Positions 1 through 5,731 of a DNA stretch of 5,910 nt are shown here, one piece after another. The notes beneath the pieces are model-generated. The model was not told the DNA's origin and made no database searches. It saw only the letters and a list, made by a program, of their open reading frames with translations. Source of the stretch: Chloroflexota bacterium. GTDB taxonomy: Bacteria > Chloroflexota > Limnocylindria > Limnocylindrales > CSP1-4. The number at the start of each line of letters is the position of its first letter. Position 1 is the first letter of the stretch. Location of the stretch: NCBI GenBank assembly GCA_005880805.1, contig VBFZ01000090.1, positions 1-5,910 of the forward strand, in the 5' to 3' direction. The position numbers and the translations under genes were made by a program.

Positions 1-1
1 C

Positions 2-844
2 CCCGACCAGGTCCTCGACCTCATCGCCGAGCTGGACTTCCAGGGCACCGAGCTCGGTCCGCCGGGCTGGATGGGAACCGGGGACGAGGTCCGCACCGCG
101 CTGGGCCGCCGCAACCTCGAGCTCGTGGGCGCCTTCCTGCCGCTGCACTTCAGCCGGGCGGAGCAGTTCACTGCCGACCAGGACTGGCTCCGCGAAAGCC
201 TGGCGCTGCTGCGCGACGCGACGCCTGATGGCTCACGGCCTTTCGCGATCCTCGCCGACCACTTCGACGAGCCCGTGCGGCAGGCCTTCGCCGGTCGAAT
301 CCCGGACCACCCCGAAGCCGCGCTGCGTCCGGACCGGTTTCGGCTGCTGGTCGACAACCTCCACCGGGCGGCCGACATCTGCCGGGCCGAAGGCTTCGAG
401 CCGGTCGTCCACCCGCACGCGGGCACCTATATCGAGACCCACGACGAGGTCGCGCGCGTCCTCGACGCGATGGACCCCGCCCTGCTGGGCCTCTGCGTGG
501 ACACCGGCCACGCGCGCTTCGGCGGCTCGGATCCCGTCGAGCTGGTGGACACGTACTACCAGTTGATCCGCCACGTCCATGCGAAGGATTGCCGGACAGC
601 GGTGCTGGACGCGGTCGCCCGGGAGGGCAAGGGCATGGAAGCGGCGCTCGTCCAGGGCGCGTTCGTCGAGCTCGGGAGTGGAGACTCCGGGATCGCGTCG
701 GTCGTCGACGCGCTTCGGCGCCACGATTACGACGGCTGGCTGGTCGTCGAGCAGGACCGCTTCCTGTTCGCCACGGACACGCTCGAAACGCTCCGCGAAT
801 CGAACCGCCGTAATCGCGACTTCCTCCGCGGCTTGGGGATCTGA
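2..844 (+). CDS. Sugar phosphate isomerase/epimerase, IolE-like TIM barrel (5' partial)
   Basis: The reading frame is open from the first bases of the window, so the true start lies upstream; 280 residues are visible. The ATG at 71 is internal, because the codons before it encode the typical IolE-family N-terminal segment FQGTELGP. Numbered from that internal Met, the recognisable motifs are HPHAGTYIET (114-123), LCVDTGHARFGG (141-152), IRHVHAKD (166-173) and GWLVVEQD (222-229). These correspond to the barrel strands that in this superfamily (xylose isomerase-like, AP endonuclease family 2 fold) supply the Glu-Asp-His-Glu metal site; E122, D144, H170 and E227 are the likely ligands by inference. 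IolE itself dehydrates scyllo-inosose in myo-inositol breakdown, but relatives act on many sugars and polyols, so the substrate cannot be named. The protein is expected to be cytoplasmic. A GC hairpin follows the TGA within 6 nt. Confidence 0.88.
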   Translation, partial: PDQVLDLIAELDFQGTELGPPGWMGTGDEVRTALGRRNLELVGAFLPLHFSRAEQFTADQDWLRESLALLRDATPDGSRPFAILADHFDEPVRQAFAGRIPDHPEAALRPDRFRLLVDNLHRAADICRAEGFEPVVHPHAGTYIETHDEVARVLDAMDPALLGLCVDTGHARFGGSDPVELVDTYYQLIRHVHAKDCRTAVLDAVAREGKGMEAALVQGAFVELGSGDSGIASVVDALRRHDYDGWLVVEQDRFLFATDTLETLRESNRRNRDFLRGLGI

Positions 845-849
845 GACTG

Positions 850-870
850 CCCGGCCTGTCGGGCCGGGTT
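850..870 (+). terminator. Hairpin after the isomerase gene, possible terminator
   Basis: A perfect 7-bp inverted repeat CCCGGCC (850-856) / GGCCGGG (862-868) with a 5-nt loop TGTCG lies 6 nt past the stop codon and is followed by only two T residues. The position and the strong GC stem suit transcription termination, but the missing U-tract makes it a weak intrinsic terminator. It could instead stabilise the 3' end of the mRNA. Confidence 0.45.
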
Positions 871-1002
871 GCAAGACCGGCGGCCACCTCCCACCGCTGA
901 GTCGACGGATGTCCATGCCGGCCCCCCTCCCATGTCCATCGCATCTGGATCGGAACGTCGCCAACCTGCATTGCAGACGCGCACGGACGCGCAATCGCAC
1001 GC

Positions 1003-1008
1003 GAGGAG
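1003..1008 (+). promoter_or_regulatory. Ribosome binding site of the globin gene
   Basis: GAGGAG sits 8 nt before the GTG at 1017. It decides the globin start: the same frame is open back to 579, but everything upstream of 1017 is antisense-like or intergenic sequence that overlaps the isomerase gene, and the family N-terminus begins exactly at this GTG. Confidence 0.75.
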
Positions 1009-1016
1009 CCTGGGAC

Positions 1017-1448
1017 GTGACACCGACACAGATCGAACTGATCCGCGCGAGCTGGACGAAGGTCGAGCCAATCGCGGACACCGCAGCAAACCTCTTCTAC
1101 GGCCGCTTGTTCGCGCTCGACCCGAGCGTGCGGCCGATGTTCAGCCACACCGACATGGAAAAGCAGCGCAAGGTTCTGATGCAGACGCTCACGGTGGTCG
1201 TGAAGAGCCTCGACAAGCTGGAGCAGCTCGTCCCGGCCGTCCAGGCGCTCGGTCGGCGCCACGCCGGGTACGGCGTGCGCGCGAAGGACTTCGACACCGT
1301 CGGCGCCGCCCTGTTGTGGACGCTCGAGACGGGCCTTGGCCCGGACTTCGACGCCGACGCCCGTGAGGCGTGGGCGACCGCCTACGGCGTGCTTGCTTCC
1401 GTGATGATCGACGCCATGGCCGAGGTCGAGGAGGCACCCGCCGCCTGA
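1017..1448 (+). CDS. Single-domain globin (bacterial haemoglobin)
   Basis: A 143-residue haem protein of the 3-on-3 globin fold, the usual length for single-domain bacterial globins such as Vitreoscilla VHb or the haem domain of flavohaemoglobin, with no reductase domain attached. Visible key positions, by comparison with VHb, are Tyr28 (B10) in LFYGRLF, Phe42 (CD1) in RPMF, Gln50 (E7) and the proximal His82 (F8) in RRHAGYGV; the CD loop is about two residues shorter than in VHb. The Tyr and Glu that form the hydrogen-bond network with the proximal His in VHb and flavohaemoglobins appear as Phe92 and a Met near residue 132, so the proximal side is less peroxidase-like. Likely roles are O2 binding, NO dioxygenation or detoxification, or redox sensing; the sequence does not choose between them. 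The GTG start is preceded by GAGGAG at 8 nt. The gene stands alone: hairpins flank it on both sides. The C-terminus ends in a short acidic and Ala-rich tail. Confidence 0.92.
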   Translation: MTPTQIELIRASWTKVEPIADTAANLFYGRLFALDPSVRPMFSHTDMEKQRKVLMQTLTVVVKSLDKLEQLVPAVQALGRRHAGYGVRAKDFDTVGAALLWTLETGLGPDFDADAREAWATAYGVLASVMIDAMAEVEEAPAA

Positions 1449-1471
1449 CCGTCCGCTGGCAGTCCCGCGCG

Positions 1472-1500
1472 AAGTGGCCTCCCCTCTGGAGGGCCACTTT
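1472..1500 (+). terminator. Terminator-like hairpin after the globin gene
   Basis: AAGTGGCC (1472-1479) pairs with GGCCACTT (1492-1499). The stem can be extended by three pairs (1480-1482 with 1488-1490) around a single bulged G, leaving a 5-nt loop. The stem runs into TTT at 1498-1500. It starts 24 nt after the globin stop, which suits an intrinsic terminator with a short U tail, and it separates the globin from the carbonic anhydrase gene. Confidence 0.65.
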
Positions 1501-1699
1501 GCAGGCGCGGCGGATGCCTGCGATGATCCGCCCGTGATGCTTCAGACGGGCCGCTGCATGTGTCTCGAGCGGGTCAGGGACCTGCTTCGCGTGCGCGCCT
1601 CTGAGCGGCGAGGCGCCCCGCCCGCGTAGTCCAGTCGACGGTCCCGCGCCCGCTACGGCCGCCTGCCGACCGAAACAAGTCTTTGAGCCTGAGGTTGTC
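1501..1699. other. Intergenic region upstream of carbonic anhydrase
   Basis: About 200 nt of GC-rich sequence between the globin terminator and the carbonic anhydrase start. No convincing coding frame, tRNA or convincing sigma70-type promoter is visible. It ends with a GAGG (1691-1694) placed 5 nt before the ATG at 1700. It presumably carries the promoter of the carbonic anhydrase gene, but I cannot point to it. Confidence 0.4.
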
Positions 1700-2206
1700 A
1701 TGGCAGTCGAGACACACACGCACGAGTACGCGCGCGCCCTCGCGGAGAACGAGCGCTACCGGGCCCAGTTCGATCGTTCCATCCTTCCCCTCCCACCGGG
1801 CCGAAAACTGGCTGTCCTGGCGTGCATGGACGCCCGGCTCACCGTCGAGGACGTGCTCGCCCTGCGGACCGGCGATGCCCACATCATCCGGAATGCAGGC
1901 GGCCTGGCCACCGACGATGCGCTTCGCTCGCTGGTCATCAGCCAGCAGCTCCTGGGCACGGAGGAGGTCATCGTCATCGAGCACACGGGTTGCGGCATGC
2001 TCACCTTCCGCGACGAGGACGTCCGGCGCGATCTCGCCACGAAGACCGGCACGGACGTCGACCTTCCGTTCCTGGCCTTCCCCGAACTGGAGGCCAACCT
2101 CCGCGCGCAGGTCCAGCGAATTCGCTCGCACCCATGGATCAAGGACGTGCCGGTGCACGGCCTGGTTTACGAAGTCGAGACCGGCGCGTTGCGCGAGGTC
2201 GTCTAA
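1700..2206 (+). CDS. Beta-class carbonic anhydrase
   Basis: A 168-residue zinc enzyme that interconverts CO2 and bicarbonate. The beta-class signatures are intact: CMDAR gives Zn ligand Cys42 and the Asp44/Arg46 dyad, HTGCG gives ligands His95 and Cys98, and IIRNAGG (62-68) is the conserved strand next to the active site. The layout is closest to the short (about 163-residue) mycobacterial Rv1284-type enzymes as I remember them, sharing stretches such as ACMDARL, the TDD motif, SQ-LLGT and CGMLTF, and ending in a GFV(F/Y)-V-TG-L-EV-like C-terminus. No signal peptide is visible, so it is cytoplasmic. The ATG at 1700 has GAGG 5 nt upstream. The gene lies between two hairpins and looks monocistronic. 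A supply of bicarbonate for carboxylases or pH balance is the usual role, but there is no carboxylase or transporter beside it to specify the task. Confidence 0.95.
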   Translation: MAVETHTHEYARALAENERYRAQFDRSILPLPPGRKLAVLACMDARLTVEDVLALRTGDAHIIRNAGGLATDDALRSLVISQQLLGTEEVIVIEHTGCGMLTFRDEDVRRDLATKTGTDVDLPFLAFPELEANLRAQVQRIRSHPWIKDVPVHGLVYEVETGALREVV

Positions 2207-2217
2207 TCGCAGCGAAC

Positions 2218-2247
2218 GGAGAGCCGTCGTTCGCGCGGCGGCTCTCC
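2218..2247 (+). terminator. Hairpin after carbonic anhydrase, probable terminator
   Basis: A perfect 9-bp inverted repeat GGAGAGCCG (2218-2226) / CGGCTCTCC (2239-2247) is extended by one G-T and two G-C pairs to a 12-bp stem with a 6-nt loop (2230-2235). It begins 11 nt after the TAA. There is no T-run behind it, a form seen often in high-GC bacteria. It could also act as an mRNA stabiliser. Confidence 0.55.
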
Positions 2248-2292
2248 ACCGTCCGGGTTGCGCGGGTGCACCGCTATGAGCACGGGACCCGT

Positions 2293-2314
2293 ACGAAAGT
2301 CCCAGTACTTTCGT
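2293..2314. promoter_or_regulatory. 8-bp inverted repeat upstream of the small ORF, candidate operator or RNA hairpin
   Basis: ACGAAAGT (2293-2300) and ACTTTCGT (2307-2314) are perfect inverted repeats separated by CCCAGT. A second, overlapping dyad is GGGAC (2284-2288) with GTCCC (2299-2303). The patch is clearly richer in A/T than its surroundings and sits directly before the start region of the next gene, where an operator or a leader hairpin would be expected. As DNA it could bind a dimeric regulator; as RNA it would form a stem just upstream of the ribosome site. Which of the two applies, if either, is not shown by the sequence. Confidence 0.4.
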
Positions 2315-2347
2315 TAAGGTGATGTGAGGGATGACCTGGCTGGATAC

Positions 2348-2351
2348 GGAG
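2348..2351 (+). promoter_or_regulatory. Ribosome binding site favouring the ATG at 2357
   Basis: GGAG lies 5 nt before the ATG at 2357. A competing in-frame start is the GTG at 2324, preceded by AGGTGAT (2317-2323), which also resembles the anti-Shine-Dalgarno target but abuts the start codon. The ATG has the better spacing; the GTG would add 11 residues. Confidence 0.4.
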
Positions 2352-2356
2352 CTGGG

Positions 2357-2581
2357 ATGCGCGACAAACTACTCGCCGAAATCGAAGACGAACTGCTCGA
2401 TCGGGCTCAGGCGCTCGGCGATCGAGCGGCCGTCGACGACGTGCGCGTCCAGCTTCTCCGGCGGGTCCGGGAGGACCTCCTGCGCCGCGAGCTGACGGCC
2501 GATCTCCTGTGGTTCGTCGCGGACCGTGGCGCGCGACGTGCCCGGCAATCATCGTTCGAGGGGAAGGCCGTCCCCGTCTGA
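2357..2581 (+). CDS. Small charged helical protein of unknown function
   Basis: I do not recognise this family. From the ATG at 2357 it has 74 residues (85 if the in-frame GTG at 2324 is used). It is rich in Arg, Asp, Glu and Leu, with no signal peptide, membrane segment or Cys. Residues 1-55 look like two or three amphipathic helices (LLAEIEDELLDRAQ; VDDVRVQLLRRVREDLLRR; TADLLWFVADRG) that could dimerise or form a short coiled coil, followed by a basic, flexible tail (GARRARQSS). In favour of it being real are a GGAG at 5 nt from the ATG, a plausible acidic/basic helix pattern, a regulatory-looking palindrome just upstream, and the lack of any competing gene in the interval. It converges with the DUF1905 gene with only 26 nt between the stops. 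A DNA- or protein-binding accessory role is possible but unsupported. Confidence 0.6.
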   Translation: MRDKLLAEIEDELLDRAQALGDRAAVDDVRVQLLRRVREDLLRRELTADLLWFVADRGARRARQSSFEGKAVPV

Positions 2582-2607
2582 CCGGAAGCCGGCGCGCGAC
2601 TGGGCCG

Positions 2608-2883
2608 CTAGATCCGCTCGATTTCGACCTCGGCCTCGTCGCCGACGGCCAGGCCCGCATCGGATAGCAGCTTGCGGCTCACACTGAGTGCGAGGACGCC
2701 GCCTCCGGCCGGCATCGTGTTCGAGATGAACTCGGCCGCGCCGAGCTTCCCGCGGACACGCATCTGCTTGAGCCCGCCGAGCTCCTGCGTGACGTCGGCC
2801 GGAATGTCGACCACCGCCAGGCCGCCCTGCTGCTCCGGGCGAAAGTAGCGAACCTTGCCGCGGAAGCGCCCAGCGATAGCCAT
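2608..2883 (-). CDS. DUF1905 domain protein
   Basis: A 91-residue protein that consists of a single DUF1905-type beta-barrel domain. Typical features are the opening GRFRGKVRYFR, the central DIPADV...GGLKQMRVRGKLGAAEF, and the closing LSVSRKLLSDAGLAVGDEAEVEIE, where a Val-Gly-Asp turn precedes the last strand, as also seen in AbrB-like small barrels. The biochemical role of this family is not established to my knowledge; in other proteins the domain is fused to a YdeI/OmpD-like domain, which is absent here. The start is the ATG at 2883 (minus strand) with AGGAG 9 nt upstream (2893-2897 on the plus strand as CTCCT). The frame stays open far upstream through the antisense of the GH4 gene, but the family N-terminus and the ribosome site fix the start here. 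It is divergent from the GH4 operon and convergent with the small ORF at 2357-2581. Confidence 0.85.
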   Translation of the reverse strand: MAIAGRFRGKVRYFRPEQQGGLAVVDIPADVTQELGGLKQMRVRGKLGAAEFISNTMPAGGGVLALSVSRKLLSDAGLAVGDEAEVEIERI

Positions 2884-3006
2884 CTTCGGTTTCTCCTGCG
2901 CGGATCTGTGCGCCGCCGCGCCCGTAGACTCTCTCAATGGTGGTCTGCCCGGTGCCGCACCGAGACCCCGTGCCGACGCTTCACGTCTGAATGATCGGGG
3001 AATGAC
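2884..3006. promoter_or_regulatory. Divergent promoter region between DUF1905 and the GH4 operon
   Basis: This 123-nt spacer must carry the promoters of both divergent units. It contains an imperfect dyad: GGTCT (2942-2946) / AGACC (2963-2967), inside which CGGTG (2950-2954) pairs with CACCG (2958-2962) around a CCG loop, with a 3-nt bulge on one side. This could be an operator for a sugar-responsive regulator of the GH4/ABC operon. No clear -10/-35 pair is visible. GGGGA (2997-3001) serves as the ribosome site for the ATG at 3007. Confidence 0.4.
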
Positions 3007-4341
3007 ATGACCCGGATCGCCCTGGTCGGAGCGGGCAGCGTGGAATTCACGCGCAACCTGCTCGGTGACTTCCTCTCGTATCCGGAGTTGCGCGACGCGG
3101 AGATCGCGCTGCACGACATCGACCCCGACCGTCTGGCGACCGCCGAGCGGATGGCGCGCTGGTCCGCCGAGGCGCTGGGCGCCCGGCCCCGGATCGAAGC
3201 GTCCCTCGATCGCCGCAGGGCTCTCCGCGCCGCGGACTTCGTCGTCAACACGATCCAGGTTGGCGGCGCGCCGGCGACCCGCCTCGACTTCGAGGTGCCC
3301 GCCCGCCACGGCCTCCAGTACACGATCAACGACACGATCAACGTGGGCGGCGTCTTCCGCGCGCTGCGGACGATCCCGGTCGTGCGCGACATCGTCCGCG
3401 ACATCGAACACGTTGCTCCGAACGCTCGCTTCCTCAACTACACCAACCCGATGTCGATGCTCGTCTGGGCAGTCTCCGAAGGGACCGAGATCCCCACCGT
3501 GGGGCTGTGCCACTCCGTGTACTGGACGATCCGTGCCCTGTCGGAATACGTTGACGTGCCGTGGGAGGAGGTGGGGGCCCGGTCGGCCGGCGTCAATCAC
3601 CTGGCGTTCGTCCTCGCAATTTCGCGCGGCGGCCAGGACCTGTATCCGGCGATCGAGGAAGCCGTTCAGGGCAACCGAATCCCCGACGACGACCTCGTGC
3701 GGGCCGAGCTCTACCGCCGCCTGGGCTTCTGGCCAACCGAGTCGTCGGAGCACCACGCCGAGTACAACCCGTGGTTCATCGGCAAGGGTGACGCGGTCGA
3801 GCGCCTGCACATCCCGATCGGCGAGTACCTGCGCCGGGTCGATCGCAACCTCGCCGAATACGAGGAAACCAAACGGCGACTCGACGCGGGCGAGCCGTTC
3901 GAGTTCGAGCGCAGCGGCGAGTACGCGGCAGTGATCGTGCACTCGCTCGTCACCGGGGAACCCTCGACGATCGTGGGCAACGTCATGAACGACGGCCTGA
4001 TCGCGAACCTCGCCCCCGAGGCCAGCGTCGAGGTTCCGTGTCTAGTCGACGGCGCCGGGGTTCACCCTCAACAGGCCGGCTCCTTGCCTCCGCAGCTTGC
4101 CGCATACATCCACCCAGCGGTCGATGCCCAGGGACTCGCGGTACGGGCCGCACTGGACGAGAAGCGCGAAGGGGTTTATTACGCCGTCATGCAGGATCCG
4201 CTGGTGCAGGCCCGCCTCTCTCTCGACGAGACGTGGCGCCTCGTCGACGAGATGATCTCGGCCGAAGCGCAATGGCTGCCGGGATGGCTTGGCGGATCGG
4301 CCAGCGAGCACTCAACGAAGGGAGTCACGGCCCCAGCCTGA
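3007..4341 (+). CDS. Glycoside hydrolase family 4, alpha-galactosidase type
   Basis: A 444-residue cytoplasmic glycosidase of family GH4, near the usual length (E. coli MelA is about 450). GH4 enzymes cleave glycosides by an unusual redox mechanism that uses NAD+ and a divalent metal such as Mn2+. The N-terminal Rossmann motif is VGAGSVEFT (7-15), followed by LHDIDPDRL (35-43) as the NAD-binding acidic turn. NYTNPMSML (144-152) and VGLCHSVY (165-172) are diagnostic; Cys168 and His198 in GVNH are the likely metal ligands. The CHSV form is the one associated with alpha-galactosidases, whereas phospho-glycosidases carry CDMP or CN(V/I)P, so a non-phosphorylated substrate is expected, consistent with the ABC importer genes that follow. 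Alpha-glucosidase or alpha-glucuronidase activity cannot be excluded. The ATG at 3007 has GGGGA 5 nt upstream. The gene heads an operon; the next start is 22 nt after its TGA. Confidence 0.93.
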   Translation: MTRIALVGAGSVEFTRNLLGDFLSYPELRDAEIALHDIDPDRLATAERMARWSAEALGARPRIEASLDRRRALRAADFVVNTIQVGGAPATRLDFEVPARHGLQYTINDTINVGGVFRALRTIPVVRDIVRDIEHVAPNARFLNYTNPMSMLVWAVSEGTEIPTVGLCHSVYWTIRALSEYVDVPWEEVGARSAGVNHLAFVLAISRGGQDLYPAIEEAVQGNRIPDDDLVRAELYRRLGFWPTESSEHHAEYNPWFIGKGDAVERLHIPIGEYLRRVDRNLAEYEETKRRLDAGEPFEFERSGEYAAVIVHSLVTGEPSTIVGNVMNDGLIANLAPEASVEVPCLVDGAGVHPQQAGSLPPQLAAYIHPAVDAQGLAVRAALDEKREGVYYAVMQDPLVQARLSLDETWRLVDEMISAEAQWLPGWLGGSASEHSTKGVTAPA

Positions 4342-4352
4342 TCACAGCGGAC

Positions 4353-4359
4353 GGAGGAG
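4353..4359 (+). promoter_or_regulatory. Strong ribosome binding site of the solute-binding protein
   Basis: GGAGGAG lies 4 nt before the ATG at 4364 (6 nt when counted from GGAGG). It fixes this start over the in-frame ATG at 4289, which lies inside the GH4 gene and would put a hydrophilic Arg/Ser-rich segment in front of the signal peptide. Confidence 0.8.
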
Positions 4360-4363
4360 CAGC

Positions 4364-5731
4364 ATGTTTGCGACGTCAACGCGCACGCGGATCGCCGCGG
4401 TCGGCGCGATGGTCAGCCTTCTGGTCGGTGCCTGCGGGGGCGCCGCGAGCCCCAGCCCGAACCCGAGCGCAGCCGGTCCGTCCTCGGAAGCGAGCGCGAA
4501 CGCCAGCGCCTCGCCCGCGGCTCCTTCGCCGACCGCTTACGGGGGGCCGGCCACCACGATCGAATACTCGATCTGGGGCGACCCGACCGAGCTCAAGAAC
4601 CAGCAGGCGATCGTGAACTCCTTCCACGCGGCGGAGCCGAGGATCACGGTCAAGGTGACCGTGTCGGACTGGGAGCCGTACTGGGACAAGCTCCAGACCT
4701 TACTTGCGGGCGGCGCGGCGCCCGACGTCTTCGCGATGGACGGCCCACTGTTCCCCGACTACGCGGGCCGCGACGTCCTGCTCGACCTGTCCAGCTACAT
4801 CCAGGCCGAGAGCTACCCGCTCTCCTCGCTCGCCGACCTGGCGGTGAAGGACTTCGCGACCTCGGACGGGCGGCAGATGGGGCTGCCACGCGACCTGAAC
4901 GTGATCGCCCTCTTCTACAACAAGAAGATGTTCGACGCGGCGGGAATCCCCTACCCCGACGACTCGTGGGACTGGAACAAGCTCATCGAGGTCGGGAAGA
5001 AGCTGACGCTGGACAAGAACAAGGACGGCAAGACCGATCAATGGGGTCTCTACACCGAAACCACCGACATGGAGAACTACTGGTCGTCACTCGTTTGGCA
5101 GAACGGTGGTGACATCCTCGCGCCGGACGGGAAGACGACGGTCCTGGACAGCCCGGGGGCGACCGGCGGGCTGCAGTTCCTCCAGGACCTGATCTGGAAG
5201 CACAAGATCGTCCCCGATCCGGCCCTTTTCGCGGAGACGGGTGACGCGTTCGAGCAAGGCAAGGCCGCCATGGAGATCAACGGCTCGTGGCTGGTCGCGA
5301 CGGACGAGGCGGCCGGCCTGAGCTTCGGCATCGCTCCCATTCCGGCGGGCCCGGCTGGAAGGGTGACGTCGATCAACCCGACCGGTGCAGTCGTCTACAA
5401 GGGCACCAAGTCGCCCGACGCGGCGTGGGTGTTCGTGAAGTACCTCGCCAGCCCGGCGGCGCAACAGAAGATCATGGCGCTCAAGGCATCGCTGCCGGTC
5501 AACAAGGAGGTCCTCGCGGGACCGTATTCGACATCCTTTGACGGCGCGAAGGTGCTGGCAGACGCGCTTGCCTACGCGCACATCAAGCCTTCGTTCAAGG
5601 GCTACAACGAGTTCACGACCGAGCTGCAGGCCGAGCTCGATGAACACGTCTTCAACGCGCCCGACGAGTCAGCCGCAGAAGCGGTCGCCAAGGTCAAGGA
5701 CAAGCTGAACTCGATCCTCGCCAGCCAGTGA
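4364..5731 (+). CDS. ABC transporter sugar-binding lipoprotein (extracellular solute-binding protein family 1)
   Basis: A 455-residue MalE/UgpB-like binding protein that captures a sugar outside the cell and delivers it to the permease encoded next. The N-terminus is a lipoprotein signal: basic MFATSTRTR, a hydrophobic run, then VGAC with the lipidated Cys at 24. A low-complexity Ser/Pro/Ala/Asn linker (about 25-58) tethers the domain to the membrane. The mature domain opens with TIEYSIWGDP and contains the hallmark LLAGGAAPDVFAMD, LPRDLNVIALFYNKKMFDAAGI, NGSW (306-309) and GTKSPDAAWVFVKYLASP segments of the family. DKNKDGKTD (217-225) has the DxNxDGxxD pattern of an EF-hand-like calcium loop. 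The start at 4364 is chosen for its GGAGGAG site and the signal peptide. It follows the GH4 gene by 22 nt and overlaps the permease by 4 nt, so it is part of the same operon. The ligand is inferred to be the GH4 substrate, probably an alpha-galactoside or related oligosaccharide. Confidence 0.95.
   Translation: MFATSTRTRIAAVGAMVSLLVGACGGAASPSPNPSAAGPSSEASANASASPAAPSPTAYGGPATTIEYSIWGDPTELKNQQAIVNSFHAAEPRITVKVTVSDWEPYWDKLQTLLAGGAAPDVFAMDGPLFPDYAGRDVLLDLSSYIQAESYPLSSLADLAVKDFATSDGRQMGLPRDLNVIALFYNKKMFDAAGIPYPDDSWDWNKLIEVGKKLTLDKNKDGKTDQWGLYTETTDMENYWSSLVWQNGGDILAPDGKTTVLDSPGATGGLQFLQDLIWKHKIVPDPALFAETGDAFEQGKAAMEINGSWLVATDEAAGLSFGIAPIPAGPAGRVTSINPTGAVVYKGTKSPDAAWVFVKYLASPAAQQKIMALKASLPVNKEVLAGPYSTSFDGAKVLADALAYAHIKPSFKGYNEFTTELQAELDEHVFNAPDESAAEAVAKVKDKLNSILASQ

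Noticed and set aside
850..882. Possible tRNA-like T-arm around GGGTTGCAAGACC after the isomerase gene.
   Set aside because: No acceptor, D-arm or anticodon stem can be folded around it; the hairpin at 850-868 explains the symmetry better.
579..1016. N-terminal extension of the globin frame back to the ATG at 579.
   Set aside because: It overlaps the isomerase gene out of frame, reads as Arg/Ser-rich noise, and the globin fold begins at the GTG at 1017 with its own ribosome site.
168..1262. A 364-codon minus-strand open frame opposite the isomerase and globin genes.
   Set aside because: The product is Arg/Pro/Gly-rich low-complexity sequence without any family pattern, and both genes on the other strand are well supported.
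1501..1699. Possible small RNA or tRNA in the spacer before the carbonic anhydrase gene.
   Set aside because: No cloverleaf, no conserved T-loop sequence, and only short chance dyads such as CAGG-GA-CCTG at 1575-1584.
2608..3942. A 444-codon open frame on the minus strand that covers the DUF1905 gene and much of the antisense of the GH4 gene.
   Set aside because: Only the last 91 codons show a real family and a ribosome site. The rest is the mirror of the GH4 coding frame, a usual effect of high-GC third positions.
4289..4363. N-terminal extension of the solute-binding protein to the ATG at 4289.
   Set aside because: It lies within the GH4 gene, has no ribosome site, and would bury the lipoprotein signal peptide behind 25 hydrophilic residues.
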